Of a stretch of DNA of 64,000 nucleotides, positions 12,766 through 25,180 are shown piece after piece. The notes below the pieces were generated by a model. It had not been told where the DNA came from and ran no database searches. It saw only the letters and a list, made by a program, of their open reading frames with translations. Positions within the stretch are counted from its first letter, which is position 1. Each line of letters starts with the position of its first letter. The stretch covers positions 620,132 through 684,131 of the forward strand of contig NW_022985441.1 of assembly GCF_010093595.1 (NCBI RefSeq), written 5' to 3'. Source of the DNA: Mytilinidion resinicola (lineage: Eukaryota > Ascomycota > Dothideomycetes > Mytilinidiales > Mytilinidiaceae). The translations under genes were made by a program, and so were the position numbers.

Positions 12766-14722
12766 ATGGCACGATTTGTTCGAAGTGTCTCCCAATATTT
12801 CAACCCGACCAACGACGACTCCGACCATGGGGGTCCTTCGGTCACGGCGGGGAGAGACCGTTTGCGCAGCGATTCAAGCCCAGCATCGGAACGCAAGCGA
12901 AAGCGACCACAGCCCAATCGTCCCTGGACGATTATTACAAAGAAACACAAGCACTATATAACCACTCCATGGGGAACGGTTGAAAGAATACCTAAAAGCG
13001 ACATTGAAAGCACAGGAAGCGTGAAAAAAGCTGCAACCCAAGTTCGGGCTAGGATGGAAGAATGGTATATTGTTACCTCTGGTAGCAGATTTCCAGAATC
13101 TCCATTGTCATCTGCAACACGCCCTGTGGTCTCTGAAATCACCCCGCCGGATGTTCGTGTCGAGCCTATCAGGTCTCCACAAAGGACACAAATCGAGTTA
13201 CCAACGTCTCTAACAACAGGCAGAAAGGCTTCCGCTACGAAGCCGCCACAGACGACTCGCACACAAATGACTACGGCTCCAGAGACGGTAGCCGAGGAGC
13301 CGCCTATGGGACCGGAGACGGTGGCCGGGGAGCAGCCTAAGGGACCAGAGCCGCCCTACGTAAAGCACGACACGGAGATCAGGGACGAGATATGGCTCTT
13401 GATGAACTCCATCCAAGTCCTAGCCCAGAAATGGTTCACTGGGGCCAATAAGACCGTGCCAGAACTCCGTCCGAATGCTTTCGAACTCGCATTCACAAGG
13501 ATGTGCAACCAGGCTTCGCCCGAGTATGTCTCACAAACATATGCGCCTCATGCTCAGTGAGATTCAGCTAACAGTCTATAGGTTCATCTCATACGTGGGC
13601 CGCATTGCCGCTGGCGGTCCTAACAAGGAGGAAGGCTGGAAAGAACTATTCCGTGGCAGCGCTAATAGACGAGCGCTCGTCTGTGGCCTTATTGGCAATG
13701 CGCTCGTTGAGCAAGTATTTGCGCATACGCTGTTTGGGGTGGGCGACGTAAATGAAAGACGCGTGATTGACGACATACAAGTGAATCACAAGCACAGCGA
13801 CGGTGAGTAGTCACTCGATTCAAACATCTTAAACAAGCGCCAACTGATTCAACATGCAGGCTTTGCACGAACCGCGTTATACGCTAAGAAGATTCGCGAA
13901 ATCTTGCCTAAGAAAGGCGACCTTCCAGACAATTTCCACAATCACGCCATCCACATCACAGTCCAGCTGTTCAGTCTTATCGAGCCTATTTTACCGTTCG
14001 CTGGCTATCATACAATTGGAGAACCAACTGAGCTGAAGAATAAGGATCAAGAAAGTCAGCTAATCTCCGAACTCTTCCAAATCGTCGCCCATGCCGGCCT
14101 CCTCAGCATCACCATGCGTTTGGATGGAAGCGCAGTCTACTACTGGGTCCCAACTCTGAAGGACGACCGCTACGACGACGCCACCATGGAATGTTTCAAT
14201 CGCGAGTACATGATCAATAACAACCCCCGAAGCAAAGAGGTCCAGGCGACTATCACAGACGCAGACGAGAGGAACCGCATGAGTGGCGATGAGGGCCTTG
14301 TCCGTGTCAACTGTATGAGCGGCTGCACGGTGTACCACAAAGGTGGCTGGGCGGTGAAAAGGAACGATGTTGACGACGATGATGATGAGCATGCCTGGAA
14401 GGTGCCGGATAATCATGTCAACAAGGGGATACGAAGCCGGCAGCTGACGCAGAACTGGGTCTTGTGTCGATGGGGTAGGCCGAGAAAGTGGACTAATGGG
14501 AGGCCGTCTGATGCGGCGTCGGCGCATGGATACAAGGAGGGCTCCATAACGAAGCCGCTGGAAACTTTTGGATTCATTGAGTTCAGTGAGGTGGTGAAAC
14601 AGGAAAGGGACAAGAGGAGTACAGTGGTGGTGACTGGGACGGATGCGCGACGTACAAGCACGGGACCCCTAAGATTTGAAAGCAAACCTAAACCGCGACA
14701 ACGCACAGGCGGACGAGGCTAA
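12766..14722 (+). CDS. Unrecognised 613-aa protein, three exons
   Basis: I do not recognise the family. Exons 12766-13523, 13582-13802 and 13860-14722 join in frame across introns of 58 and 57 nt (donors GTATGT and GTGAGT, acceptors TAG and CAG). The first third is low-complexity and basic, with KRKRPQ near residue 45 as a possible nuclear signal and a Thr/Pro/Glu-rich stretch with a short PETVAEEPP/PETVAGEQP duplication (about 165-190). The middle of the protein (about 195-430) is ordered and looks helical. Exon 3 carries an acidic DDDDDE run and a basic, Arg/Lys-rich C-terminus. The open frame across three exons with clean splice sites supports a real gene. A chromatin or DNA-binding role is possible but not shown. 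Confidence 0.7.
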
Positions 14723-15261
14723 ACTGTGCTACACAGCAACGCCTAAGGCTAAGGGGTAGCAGAGGCTAGAGATGTGTCGGCAGGATGACGGAGAAGAGAA
14801 ACCGGTGCGTAGGGTCTGAAAAATTGGAGGGGTAGCGGGAATATTATCTACAATCGTCTTTTTTGATTTCTTTCCAGGGTACTGGTGTTTATGTATCCTA
14901 GATGGTGCTTTCGAAAGGTTGAAAAGATTCTCTTCACTTAGGATGTCTCCAACATATGGTTACGGTGCCGGCATAAGTTCGTGGACAATATTTCGCCGTT
15001 GGAACACGATGAGCTCTTCTAAAGCTTTATCAAGCAATATTCAAGCAGATGCAAATGACATGTGAGACCTCAGTGAATCGTGTTCTTCGATATTGCGCGG
15101 ATCTTCAAAGACGTCACGTGCAATAGTCAAAGTCGGGTTAGCCCGGAAGAACCCAGCCTCCGGGTCCGACAACGTTCCTTCAACCTCCCGTCTCCTCCAC
15201 TCCAGCGGTCGCCAGACACACCAACCGCGCAGATCCACAACGACGCGCAAACTCGCCCATA
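14723..15261. other. Intergenic region upstream of the Clr5 gene
   Basis: About 540 bases with no supported gene; presumably the terminator of the upstream gene and the promoter of the downstream one. Confidence 0.35.
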
Positions 15262-17545
15262 ATGGTGTACGACTGGGACGGTAAGGAGTCAGACTGCTAC
15301 AGGTTGTATGTCGAGGAGAAGAGGAGCCTCGATGAGGTCGTCGACTTCTGGAAGGACAAGGGATTCGTGCCTAGGTATGTTGGCCGTTCGATGCGCCAAA
15401 TGGACCGACGTAGTCTTCTATAGCTCTACGGAGGGCCGCAACGACGCCACTGGATATAATGCAATATGCTGATTCGGGATGTAGTAAGAGGGCATTTCAG
15501 ACGCAGTTCAAGGTACGTCCTCAAGATGTTTTCTTTCATTCACACATTCGAAACGCAAAAAATAGGATGACTAAAGTCATCTATCCCGATACGAGAATTC
15601 GATTCCTATCTCCTTTTCGACTAATGCTAATGCGTTGTCTGGTTCTAGCGATGGGAATTCCCAAGCAAGCAAAACCCTGCACACAAGAATCCTGACCTCG
15701 TTGCCCGCGTTAAAGATCTGTGGGAAAAGAACGTTCGACAGAAGGAGATGTTGGAAATCTTGAACAACGAAGGGTTTGATCTTAAGGAACGCGAGCTCAT
15801 GCGTGTCAGAGCCAAAAACAGATGGCTGTTGAGAGTTGCGACTGGAATGAAGGGTCCGTCCGAGAAAGAAGGCGAAAGTGAAAAGAATGGAAATGGGAAG
15901 AGAGAAAACTCGATCATGAAACAGCTGGAGGATGCTCTCATGGTAAGCTCATGATCAAGTATATTTATGCTACCACTTTTGTTGATGAATTCAGCAGGAG
16001 GAAGACGCAGAAGCAGATAGCTCAGAAGAGAGCGTTGCTGGTGCTGGCGAAGCCGCAGGCGCGACCACCATGGACCCCGAGGTTGCTCGTCGAAAGCAAG
16101 AGCGTCTCCAAAGACTACAAGCGGAGAGCGATGAGCGCTGGCGCACTCGAAAGCGTCGTAGGCGGACTAGGGGATGGGCTGGTCTGCCTGCAGATCCCGC
16201 AGGCCCTCCTAGATTTCCTTCGGAGACTACCATCGACGAAAGCAAAGCGTACCTGAACCTCGACAACAATCAGTATCGTCAAGTCAGAGAGCAATTCCAA
16301 ATGATCTGCGAGGAAGAAAAGGTGTACAAGAAGACTATCGCCGGTCCTGACAAATGGAACGAAGTCAAGGACAGACTGATCAGAGAGAACGCACACCTGC
16401 ATAACGTCTTCTTCAACGACCCTACAACACAGCAACATGACGGTCAGTCGGCCAAACAGAACCAGAAATCTCTCTCCCTTGACGTCATCTGTACGGATGT
16501 CACTAAGAGGATGCGAACGTTGGAGCGGCGCATGACAATCGCCGATGCCAAAAATGGCCTTGGGCTCAACCCAGAGGAGAGCCGCCTGGTTCGTCAGGCT
16601 TTCTACGCCAAACTTAGGGGAGCCCACATCAGCAGTAAGCTCGAAGTAGGCGATGATCAATGGAAAGAACTCAAGGCAGAATGGATTGCAGAATCCGACT
16701 TGCTGCAGCGTGCCCTGGCTCTTGGAGAAGAGGATCCGCAGCATGAGTTCAAGACCAGAGCCACAGAAACGCTGGCGCGGGACGTTATGAAACGACTTCG
16801 GGATGACATGAACAAGATCGACCCAAGCCGAAAGAGACAGCACAACACTGGGCCCGGCCCAGGTCCAGCTAAGCCGTCGATGACTGCGCATACCATCGCC
16901 CAAACGTATGCCGCAACAGGAGCTCGTCCAAATCTTCTAGGCGATCGACCTGGCAAGCCCGCCCGAATGAATCAAACCCAAAGCAGTCGGACATATGCAA
17001 CACGAGGCGCCCATGCAGGCCGCAGCCAGCGTCTAGACATCGACCAGGCAATCTCCTCGCCGCCAGACTCAGAGTTCCAGATCGATCCTTCTCTACTCCT
17101 TGCGGCGAACGACCAGTCCGCGATGCAAAATCACCATCATGCCAACAATGTCAATGCGTACGGCGGAACTTCGTTTGCTGACGCCGTCTATCCACAGCAC
17201 TCATCCTTCGCCTCTCCTATCCCTGTGTACTTCCGCCTTCACCCACACTCCACTACCCCGCTGCCCAACAAGACGCTCTGGCTTAGTGTGCTGCAACTTG
17301 GATCGGTAGACGAGATCAAGATGTTGGCAATACGCGAGCATCCTGGAACGAGTGTTCTGCGCATCGAGGGACTGGTCTCGCACCGGACGCCGGGAAATGT
17401 TGCAGGCAGTCACGAGAGGGAGATTGTCTACGCAATCGATGATGAGGCGGAATTGGGAGGCTATCTGGCGCATGTGGCAGGCGGTAAGGTCACGTTTGTC
17501 GTGCAGCTGGCTGCTGATGGTGGAAATGGGTTTGAGAGGATGTAG
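15262..17545 (+). CDS. Clr5-domain protein, 661 aa, four exons
   Basis: The first two exons and the start of the third encode a Clr5 domain: YDWDGKESDCYRLYVEEKRS, then FWKDKGFVP, SKRAFQTQFK and RWEFPSKQNP. This domain is a short helical, presumably DNA-binding module at the N-terminus of many fungal nuclear proteins and was named after the fission yeast silencing factor Clr5. Exons are 15262-15374, 15485-15512, 15649-15942 and 15995-17545; the 28-nt second exon fits perfectly by phase. The remaining protein has a basic patch (RTRKRRRRTRGW), a helical region with a duplicated segment around DKWNEVKDRLI and DQWKELKAEWI, a low-complexity linker and a folded-looking C-terminus. The duplicated helical unit (about residues 210-280 and 310-375) resembles segments seen after Clr5 domains in other Dothideomycetes. 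The role is inferred to be nuclear regulation. Confidence 0.85.
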
Positions 17546-17829
17546 GCGTGCTAAGACCCTGAGCAGTTCTCGCTTCCTTTCGGTGCAGTAACTTATCGTG
17601 CTGTTTAGGCACGCTCATATACTACCTTTAAGTCTAATTAAAGTCTTTTCTGCTGCTCACATTCTTGTTCGGCTCGTCATCCTTGGCCACCCTAGGATAT
17701 CACTCATTCAGACGACAACACAAACCTTCATTGGAGCTTGCGCCATGCCTAGAATTGCCTCCCCGTAATTCGAACATCTTCATTCTTAGCTCATCTGAAA
17801 TACTCTAAGCCTTTCCTTCCGTCTCCTCC
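17546..17829. other. Convergent 3' intergenic region
   Basis: Short spacer between the convergent Clr5-domain and TauD-type genes; nothing else seen. Confidence 0.3.
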
Positions 17830-19510
17830 TCACCCCGACACCGTCTTCGCCGCCACGCCACTACTCGCACTCCGAATCTTCGGCTCCAGCGGAAACACCT
17901 GCTTCTCCGGCGTGACCCCCTTGTACAACTCATCCCACCTCGCCTTCAACGGCTCCGGCGTTTCCCACGCATACTCCGGGTCCCGCAGCCACAATCGAAC
18001 GAGATGCCGCCTATGATCCTACTCGTCAGCCCTGTTGCCCCCCGCATTCAGGTAATAAGGAAATAACCACCACCCCTTCCTCCCCCCCTTCAAATCAGCA
18101 CCACTGGAAAAGGAAGGAACAACGACTCACTGCTGCTCGGGCGAATCCCGAAACCCATCCCGCGCATGGAACGTCGCCAGGTTGTTGATATACTGCACAT
18201 CGCCGGCCTGGAAGTCCAGCCCGAGCGCAAACCGCTCGGCGAGGAAGTGCACCGCATCCAGCGCCTCGGCCTGCGCCTCGGTAATCGGCGGGATGGTGGG
18301 CGTGCGTGGTAGGGCTTGGAAGCCTGTGAAGGAGCGCCGCGCGTACTGGATAATCACACGCTCGGGCGCCGTGGATGTCGCGGGCTGGTGGTAGAGCAGC
18401 GGCCGCGTCGTGTAGGGGCGGTCTGGGCGGCCGAACCTATCCAATCCATATCACAGTCAGTTTCGTTTGCACACCCCCTATCTCAAAAACACCTCTTCCC
18501 TTCCCCGCCCCCCCCAACACCCACCGAAAAAAGGGGGCGCGCAAAAACAACGTAAAAAAAAATCTCGACGCGCGACTCACCCATCCTGCACCCACCCCGC
18601 TGCCAGCGTGCGCACCAAATCCGGCCGCGTCGCCGCCAGCTCGTTATACACGCGCCAGTTGCTCGCCACCCTACTCGTTCCCCCCTCGGCGGCTGTCTGC
18701 AGGCACAGCAGCGCGACGACGTCGCCCGCGTCCGTGTGGAACACCTGCTTGTCGGTCGTGTAGGCGGGCGCGCCGATCAGCGCGGCGTCGGCCGTGGTGG
18801 AGAGGTCTTTGATGTGCGCGAGCACCACGTCGGCGGGGGCCCCGTTGTGCGTCTGGTCCTGCCGCCCGCGGACGGGCGCGATGTGCGACGAGACGCCGGC
18901 GTAGAGGGTGAAGACGTCGGCGCGGGGGTGGGCGGCGATGGGGAGGCCGCGCAGGACGGCGAAGCCGGGGCCGTGGTGGAGGAGGTGGGAGAGGTGCCGG
19001 AGGGGGGCGTGGNNNNNNNNNNNNNNNNNNNNNNNNNNNNNNNNNNNNNNNNNNNNNNNNNNNNNNNNNNNNNNNNNNNNNNNNNNNNNNNNNNNNNNNN
19101 NNNNNNNNNNNNGGGGGTGTTGAGGAAGAGAGATTGGGTTGGGATGGGTTGGTGGGAAGGATAGAGGTTTCTTTTTTTTGGAGAAGATGGATTGGATTGG
19201 GAAGCAGAGAGGGAGATAGGAATGAGAGGGAGATGCAATAGTACTAACACTTGAAATGCACGAGGGCTGCCTCGATCTCCGCGATTTCTTCTGCGCTTAG
19301 CTCGTAGACCCAATTATAGCCAGATTCCTTGATGCTGTCACCATCCCACACGAACTCCGATTCTAACTTCGAAGGGAATCCGGGCGGTAGGGTTTGTTCG
19401 AGTTTCTCGGTTGCTAGACGGCGCTGCGTGCGCGCTTTATACTTGTCGAAGTCGGGCGTGTATGTGATGTCTGGTTGGCCAGGGGGCGCAGATACCGAAG
19501 CGGTAGCCAT
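17830..19510 (-). CDS. TauD/TfdA-family Fe(II)/2-oxoglutarate dioxygenase (assembly gap inside)
   Basis: The gene starts at the ATG at 19510 (MATASVSAPPGQPD). The first exon is 19251-19510. The next readable coding starts inside the 100-N gap; its sequence (HAPLRHLSHLLHHGPGFAVL, YAGVSSHIAPVRGRQDQTHN) runs to 18581, followed by exons 18131-18436 and 17830-18010, with introns GTGAGT...TAG in correct phase. The facial triad is visible: HTDAGD (His-x-Asp) and the distal His in NLATFHARDGF, followed by RHLVRLWLRDPEYAW. Members use 2-oxoglutarate, Fe(II) and O2 to hydroxylate sulfonates, amino acids or related small molecules; the substrate here cannot be told. The piece between residue 86 and the HAPLRH block is lost in the gap, so the exon boundary there is unknown. 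The residues present suggest an intact enzyme of about 380-400 aa. Confidence 0.88.
19013..19112. other. Assembly gap of 100 N
   Basis: Exactly 100 undetermined bases, a placeholder length often used for gaps of unknown size. It interrupts the TauD-type gene just after its first intron begins, so real missing length may differ. Confidence 0.99.
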
Positions 19511-20506
19511 TTTGAAGTTTTGTAATCCAAGTCTTCGCGCTAAACTAAATGGGTGGGTTTGTGAGATATGTGAAGATGGGGGATGAGGTCGGAGAGAATG
19601 ACGTTAGTTTATATATACACCAATTTGAACCCTGTCGGCATTTCGACATCATTCCCCGCTATCATGCAATCGCATTTGGGTATCGCGAAGGCACCATGCT
19701 ACAAAACGAGCCTTCCATCCGAGATGGTGTACTTTAGCAGGGAACCGAAATGGCAGGTCGTAGTGATGTTTCCACCACACCTCTAGGGTGGTTGTCTTTC
19801 GAGTGAGATGAACTATGTGTCACGTGCTTCTATCAGATCTGGCTTCGGCTATCTGGTATGCTACTGCTTAGGGTGCTTCAACGCATTCTCGGGAATATGA
19901 GCGGCAGAAAAGACTTTCATTAGACTAAAAGGTTGTGCATACCGTGATAAGCTACTGCATCGAAAGGAAGAGATGAATGCCCAGTGTGACCGAGGATGAC
20001 GAACCCAAACAGATCTCTACCGCGAGCTACAGTCCGCCTCCCTTCTAACGAACCAGACACTTTCACCAGTATGCCAAAGCACCCCTAACAGCAGCAAGCA
20101 ATTAGTTTTCGAGTGATTTCCTGTCATAGTACTACATACCACCATCCCCTCCCTCCCCCTACCCCCATTGCCCTCTCTAAAAGCAAAAAAAGCAACAAAA
20201 CAGAACCAAAAAAAAAGCTTTTAAGCCGCCTACGCCGCCCCAGCGACCCCATGGGTCCCGTCCGATCCGTCGGAACGCCAGACGCCATGCTAAAATGAGC
20301 CCCAAAGCCTCCGTAGTGCAAGTGTCCGCAAAAAAGAAGGCCATCCCACATCCCGCATCCCCCCCGATCTAACCATAGCCACCCTTTTCTATACCCGCCT
20401 GCTCTAGCCATGCACCGCTTCACCCCAGCAAGCAACTCCAACCACAGCTCTCCCTTCATGAAAGAGGGGGATCCGTGGTTGTGGAGATGGCTGGAGGGGC
20501 GCACAC
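19511..20506. other. Intergenic region with no gene seen
   Basis: About 1 kb between the TauD-type gene start and the stop of the RNA-binding protein gene. It holds A/C-rich and A-rich tracts (about 20135-20220) and no supported coding sequence. The left part should contain the dioxygenase promoter, the right part the 3' untranslated region of the RNA-binding protein. Confidence 0.35.
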
Positions 20507-23128
20507 TCACTGCTCCGCAAACGCGTTCTCGAGCCCCTTTGCCGCCGGCTCGTCCCGCTTCTGCTGCTGTTGCTGTTGTTGCGCGTTGAGGCTGACCTCA
20601 TTCATCTTCTGCACGAGGAGCGAGGCGCCCACGGGTCCCGGTCCCGGTCCGTCTTTCGGCAGGTCTGATGGAGGAGAAAGCGCCCCGGGGGAGCCCAGGC
20701 CCATCGGTGTCGGGAAGGGGAGCATAGGCGGGGGTTGGATGTGCGCGGCGTATTGGCTACGGGTCGTGTTAGCGCGCCAATTCGATGGCCTGCAAAACAG
20801 AGAAGAAGAAAAAGTGAGGTTAGTTTTAAATTCCGGCTCTTTCTGCTGTGAAACGGCTGCAGGGACCGAGAAGTGAATGGGCCCACCCCCAGCAGCGTCC
20901 AAGGTTTCGAGGTTTCATGAAGCGGATTTTTTTATCGCTGAGTCGAACGGAATCGCGGAAGTGAATTAAATTCGCGGACTTTGTTTCAAACGACGAGATG
21001 GAAATGGCAAAGGCGTGGAGATGATGTAAATGCACCCAAATATAGTCAAGCATGAATCGAGAAGAAATGGAAGAGAGCCAAAGTAATAGATCTTGAAGCT
21101 GCCATTCTCACCGCCATCGCCGAGTCGTTTTACACCTCCCAATGCTCCCAAAAACAATTCCAGCCCCGAAAACCGGGTTTGAGTAGATGAGGGTAATATA
21201 AGGCAGTAGATATCGCAAGTAGCAAAGCAAGAAAGAATTGTCTGTCCACCGGCCTCGCTCAAGCTGGAACTCAAGGGGAAAAGTGGAAACTAGGTGCTAG
21301 CTAATAACAAAACCGGGGACACCCCGAATCCCCCATCCCAGTAGCAAAGAGAAATAGAAAGGAAAGAGAAGGCAACACCTTCCATCTGGAACCCCGAGCA
21401 AGCAAGAGCTGTTGTACACAGGAGTTTTTCTCTAGGCCACCCAACACGGAAAGCAGAAGGAGAAAGCATTCATGATATGGCAACTTTTAGAGAGCATTTA
21501 CCACCCAATGACAGATAAAGGGGGCTCCAGATTCGGGAAAGGGGTCGTGAGGTGGGCATTCATAAGTATGGAAATCATTGAGCAAGCCAACCGTTGGGAA
21601 ACCTTGGACGCTCGAGGTGCCGCCGTGAAAGTGAGGGAAAAGATTTGCTTACTGCGAGTGGGTTAGTGAGGTTGGAGAGGTTGGAAGAGAGCTGTGAAGA
21701 CTAACCTTCATGGGTGCGTAATTGCCGAAAGGATGGCTAGGAGGCATGCCCATTGAGGGGTACACCGGGGGAGGTGGAGCCGGACGATAAGGAGTTCCTG
21801 CCGGGCCCGAGTTGTTCTGGCTACGTCCCCAGCTGAGACGGACGCGTGAGTTGCCGATCGGGTAGCCCTGCATCTGGTTGATTGCCATCTCGGCAGCATG
21901 TCTCTGTACGAATTGGACGAAGCCGCATCCCTTGCCGGGCGGAATCTTGACGTATGTGATTTCGCCAAAGCCCTGGAAGAAGGAGCGTAGCTCGTCCTCG
22001 GTGACGTAGCCAGAGAGACCTCCAACGAAGACGGTGGTGTTGTTGGGGTCGGTGAATTGGTTCATGGGTTGAGGAGCGCCGTAGTAGCCCATGGGTGGGG
22101 CGCCCATGGAGTACATGCCAACTGGGCCTCCAGCACCTTGCATATTCATGCCGCCGGGAGGACCTCCGGGGCCACCGCTCTTGTTTTTGGGAGTCGCGGT
22201 GGAGATGCGCATGGGGCGATTGCCGCAGTAGACGCCTTGCATCTCGGTCAGGGCGCGTTGTTGGTCGCCTTCGTCAGCAAAGCGAACGAAGCCATAGCCA
22301 CGGGACAGACCGCTGATTGGATCGGACATGATCTTCGCGGACTTGCAGGACGGGAATTTGCCTTGGAAGAGGGAAACCAGGACGTATTCATTGACCTCCG
22401 GTCCGAGATCCCCGACGAAGATGGAGAATTCGGGGCCGCGGTCGTCGCGGCTAGAGAGCATTAGGCCTTGTAAAAGCAGAACGTGAGGAAGAGGAAATCA
22501 GCTCACCTTCGGTCAGCAAGACCACCGCCAGAAGCCCAGTTCAGCTTGAACGGGCGATTGGAGTTAGGAATAAGCTGGCCGTTCAAAGTCAAGGCTTTGG
22601 CGGCCGCCGCAGGGTTGGGGAAGTCTACGAAGCAGTATCCAGCATTGCTTCTGGACGTGGTCAGTTTGAATATAGTAAGGGTCCTCTGTTCCGCTCACCC
22701 GGAGAATTTGTCACGGATCATTTTCACGTTGACCTGCTCGCCCATGCCGAACCAGATGCTGCGGATGAAGTTCTCATCTATCCAAGGCTCCAATTCGCCC
22801 ATCCTGAATGATGTTAACCCTGATTATTTTCCTGTTGTCCAAGTCCCAGACCCATGCCCCCACAGCCTTCGAGCTGAGCGGCAGGAGATGTTGCCGACAC
22901 GCGGCGAGGTTGTACGTACCAAAGAGTCGTCTTGGAATCGCCGGATTGTTCACCGCCGGCGGATCCTGGCGCACCCATGTTGCCGCCCTGGAATTGGGCC
23001 TGGGAGTTGTCAATGGGCTGGCCCATCTGGGGCTGTTGCTGTTGTTGTTGTTGCGCGCCCGCGCCACCGGGAGCACCGCCCTCTTCGGTGGGCTGCTGGC
23101 CTTGGAATTCGTAGTTCTGGAAACTCAT
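20507..23128 (-). CDS. Three-RRM RNA-binding protein of the Nam8/Csx1/TIA-1 type
   Basis: Exons 22920-23128, 22699-22803, 22507-22650 and 21706-22450 join perfectly by phase. The N-terminus is Gln/Gly-rich (a run of seven Gln). RRM1 spans exons 1-3 (KTTLW, MGELEPWIDENFIRSIWFGM, AGYCFVDF). RRM2 has SIFVGDLGPEVNE with RGYGFVRF, and RRM3 has TTVFVGGLSGYVTEDELRSF with GCGFVQF. The 3' part, in the frame ending at 20507 (QPPPMLPFP, PPSDLPKDG, Gln run, GLENAFAEQ), begins near 20756 or 20789. These acceptors do not match the phase-0 donor at 21706, so a mini-exon in the 0.9-kb intron or an unusual splice must exist. Family members bind U-rich RNA: Nam8 acts in U1 snRNP splicing, Csx1 in stress mRNA stability. 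I call the family with confidence but not the exact orthologue. Confidence 0.88.
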
Positions 23129-24719
23129 GATAGCTGTGGTGAGATTGTCGAAACCGTAAATCGGAGCTAGGAGCTAGAAGAGGTTGCAAAGAAGGAAGCG
23201 CAGTCAAGGACTGGTGTTGAAGGAATTAATGATGTCCGGACGGGTCTGCGGCAAGGAAGCGTCAGGTTAGCGTCGGTGAGATAGCGCGGCTCAATAGTGA
23301 ACAATAGAGAGGGAGATGACACGTACAGCTGTCACGGGACTGCTGCGGGCAAAGCTGGCTGAGCTGCTTGCAATTGGCAACGATAGGTGAAGTGGATCGG
23401 AGCACGCGCCGTGGACCGCAGAGCAGAAGGCAGACGGCAGGAACCAAGTAATGGATGGAAAAGATGCCCCGGCTAACACTGTCAGAGAAGCCCAGTCGAC
23501 GGGTGTGGTGGTAGTGAATAGAGAGCAGTCGTGGTGGAGGAAGAAGTTTGATGCGGAAGGCCAGTCGCGGAATCTGCACGGCCGTCAGTAGGTGGCACGC
23601 GGTAGGAGACATCACATGCGTGTCGTCTCCAGCAAGCAGCAGCACGAGGCCCGCCGCTCCAAACACGGCACGGCGCCTTGTGCGATAGAACCCACGGCTG
23701 CCGTGCGCGCGCACAGCTCGACAGGGCGCGCAGCTCGAGAGCAGCAAGCGCGCGCAGGCGGCAGGACCGCGCCCGGCAGCGCAGCGACAGTCGCGACAGC
23801 TGAACGGCGGCGGAGGGCGATGCGCGCAGCGGGCGGCGGGGGGTGCGAGGCGGGCTGGATGGCGGAGAGCTCCCGTGAGGCTGGTGGTGAAAAACGCTGC
23901 GGCAGAGGAGCACTCACCAGGATGACGAAGCAGAGCCGCAATGCATCAGAAACCTACGAACACCCGGGAATCTCAGGAAAGAACAACTCCGGCAACGCAA
24001 GGGAAGACACGAGAGAGAGTCGCAACGGGAAAGATGCTGTCGGATGAGGATGCGGGTGAGAGGCTTGGAGCGAGGAGAGGTCGCCGATGGCGGGGATGGG
24101 CATCTTGAAGAGAAGCAGCAGAGCCGGCCCGCGCGCTGACTGGCTGCCGAAGCGATGCTCGCGGCCCTATTTCGCCCTTCTTGCGCCGTGGCACGCGTGG
24201 GAGTCCAGCAGGCCGCGCCGGCCACGGTTCGATGCGCACCGCAAATAGCAGAGCGCACCGGCTCCAGCCCTGCCCTTTGCGCAATCCGCGGCTGAATCAA
24301 GCTTCGCGATCTTCGCCCTGCTCGTCCAGACGCTCTCACGGCGCATTCGCCTATGGCACGCCGCGCCGCTGCTCTGGGCCCGGGCCTCGCCGCTGAGGCC
24401 GCTGAGGCCGCTGAGGCCGCTGGCGTGTGCCGTCGTCGCGGTGGGTGTGGGCCATCTCGGGCAGCCGTTCGCAAAGCGCTCGGAGGCATGGCAGAAGCCT
24501 TCACGCCGGGGCATGGCAGAGCCCTCGCCTTCACGCCGCGTGTGTTGCGCCCTCCTATCACAGCGCGGAGCAGCGCGAACCCCCCAGGCCGTCGCCATTG
24601 GAGCGCATTCAGCTGGTCGCAGGCCCTGCTGCACGTTTCTGCACGACGCGATGGCCTGCATGAAAATTTCCTCCGTCGTCACTGACACACGACTTGTGGA
24701 GGCGCCTGCACGCGGGCCA
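23129..24719. other. GC-rich leader/intergenic region upstream of the RNA-binding gene
   Basis: About 1.6 kb of GC-rich DNA with many overlapping open frames on both strands, all of Ala/Arg/Ser-rich character, as GC-rich non-coding DNA gives. A tandem GCTGAGGCC-type 9-mer occurs three to four times at about 24391-24421. A long 5' untranslated region of the RNA-binding protein gene is likely; I support no gene here. Confidence 0.4.
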
Positions 24720-25180
24720 ATGACGGTGTTGTTGAGTCCATCGATGTTGCTAATGCCTTGGCGCGTTCAAGGCTGTCGACATCTTGAGTCGTGTGAAATG
24801 GGTCTCAACACCATGAATGGATATCCACACTTCAAATTGGGCCTGCAGTGGGACTGCATGGAAAACTATGCTCTGTTTTGAACAGATCTTCATCGCCGGG
24901 AATGCCTCTTAGAGCCCTATGAATAGAGTCTGATCTGCAGTGGCGTTTCTCGACCACAATGGTTGTGTCAGGAACACCGTGAATGGAGATCCCCACACCA
25001 CAAATTTAGCACAGGTGGCACTTTACAAAAAAAGACATTCTTTTTTAATCAAGCCTCTTCAGCGCCGTAGATACCTCTTAGGGGCCCATGGGTGGAATCT
25101 GATCTGGAGTGGTGTTCCCTTGACCGCATGGCCGTATATCAGGAACACCATGGATGTCGAAACCTAGCCCATCAGATGTT
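24720..25180 (+). repeat. Three diverged tandem copies of a ~170-bp repeat
   Basis: The phrase TCAACACCATGAATGGATAT (24804) recurs as CAGGAACACCGTGAATGGAG (24969) and CAGGAACACCATGGATGTCG (25140), spacing about 166-171 nt. Units two and three also share CCTCTTAG, CTGATCTGnAGTGGnGTT and GACCnCAnGG at matching distances. The copies differ mainly by transitions, as expected for old or RIP-touched repeats. No coding potential runs through the units, and the repeat matches no element that I recognise. Confidence 0.65.

Noticed and set aside
23592..24688. Several 100-215-codon open frames on both strands
   Set aside because: Ala/Arg/Ser-rich, mutually overlapping, no motif; expected by chance in GC-rich DNA.
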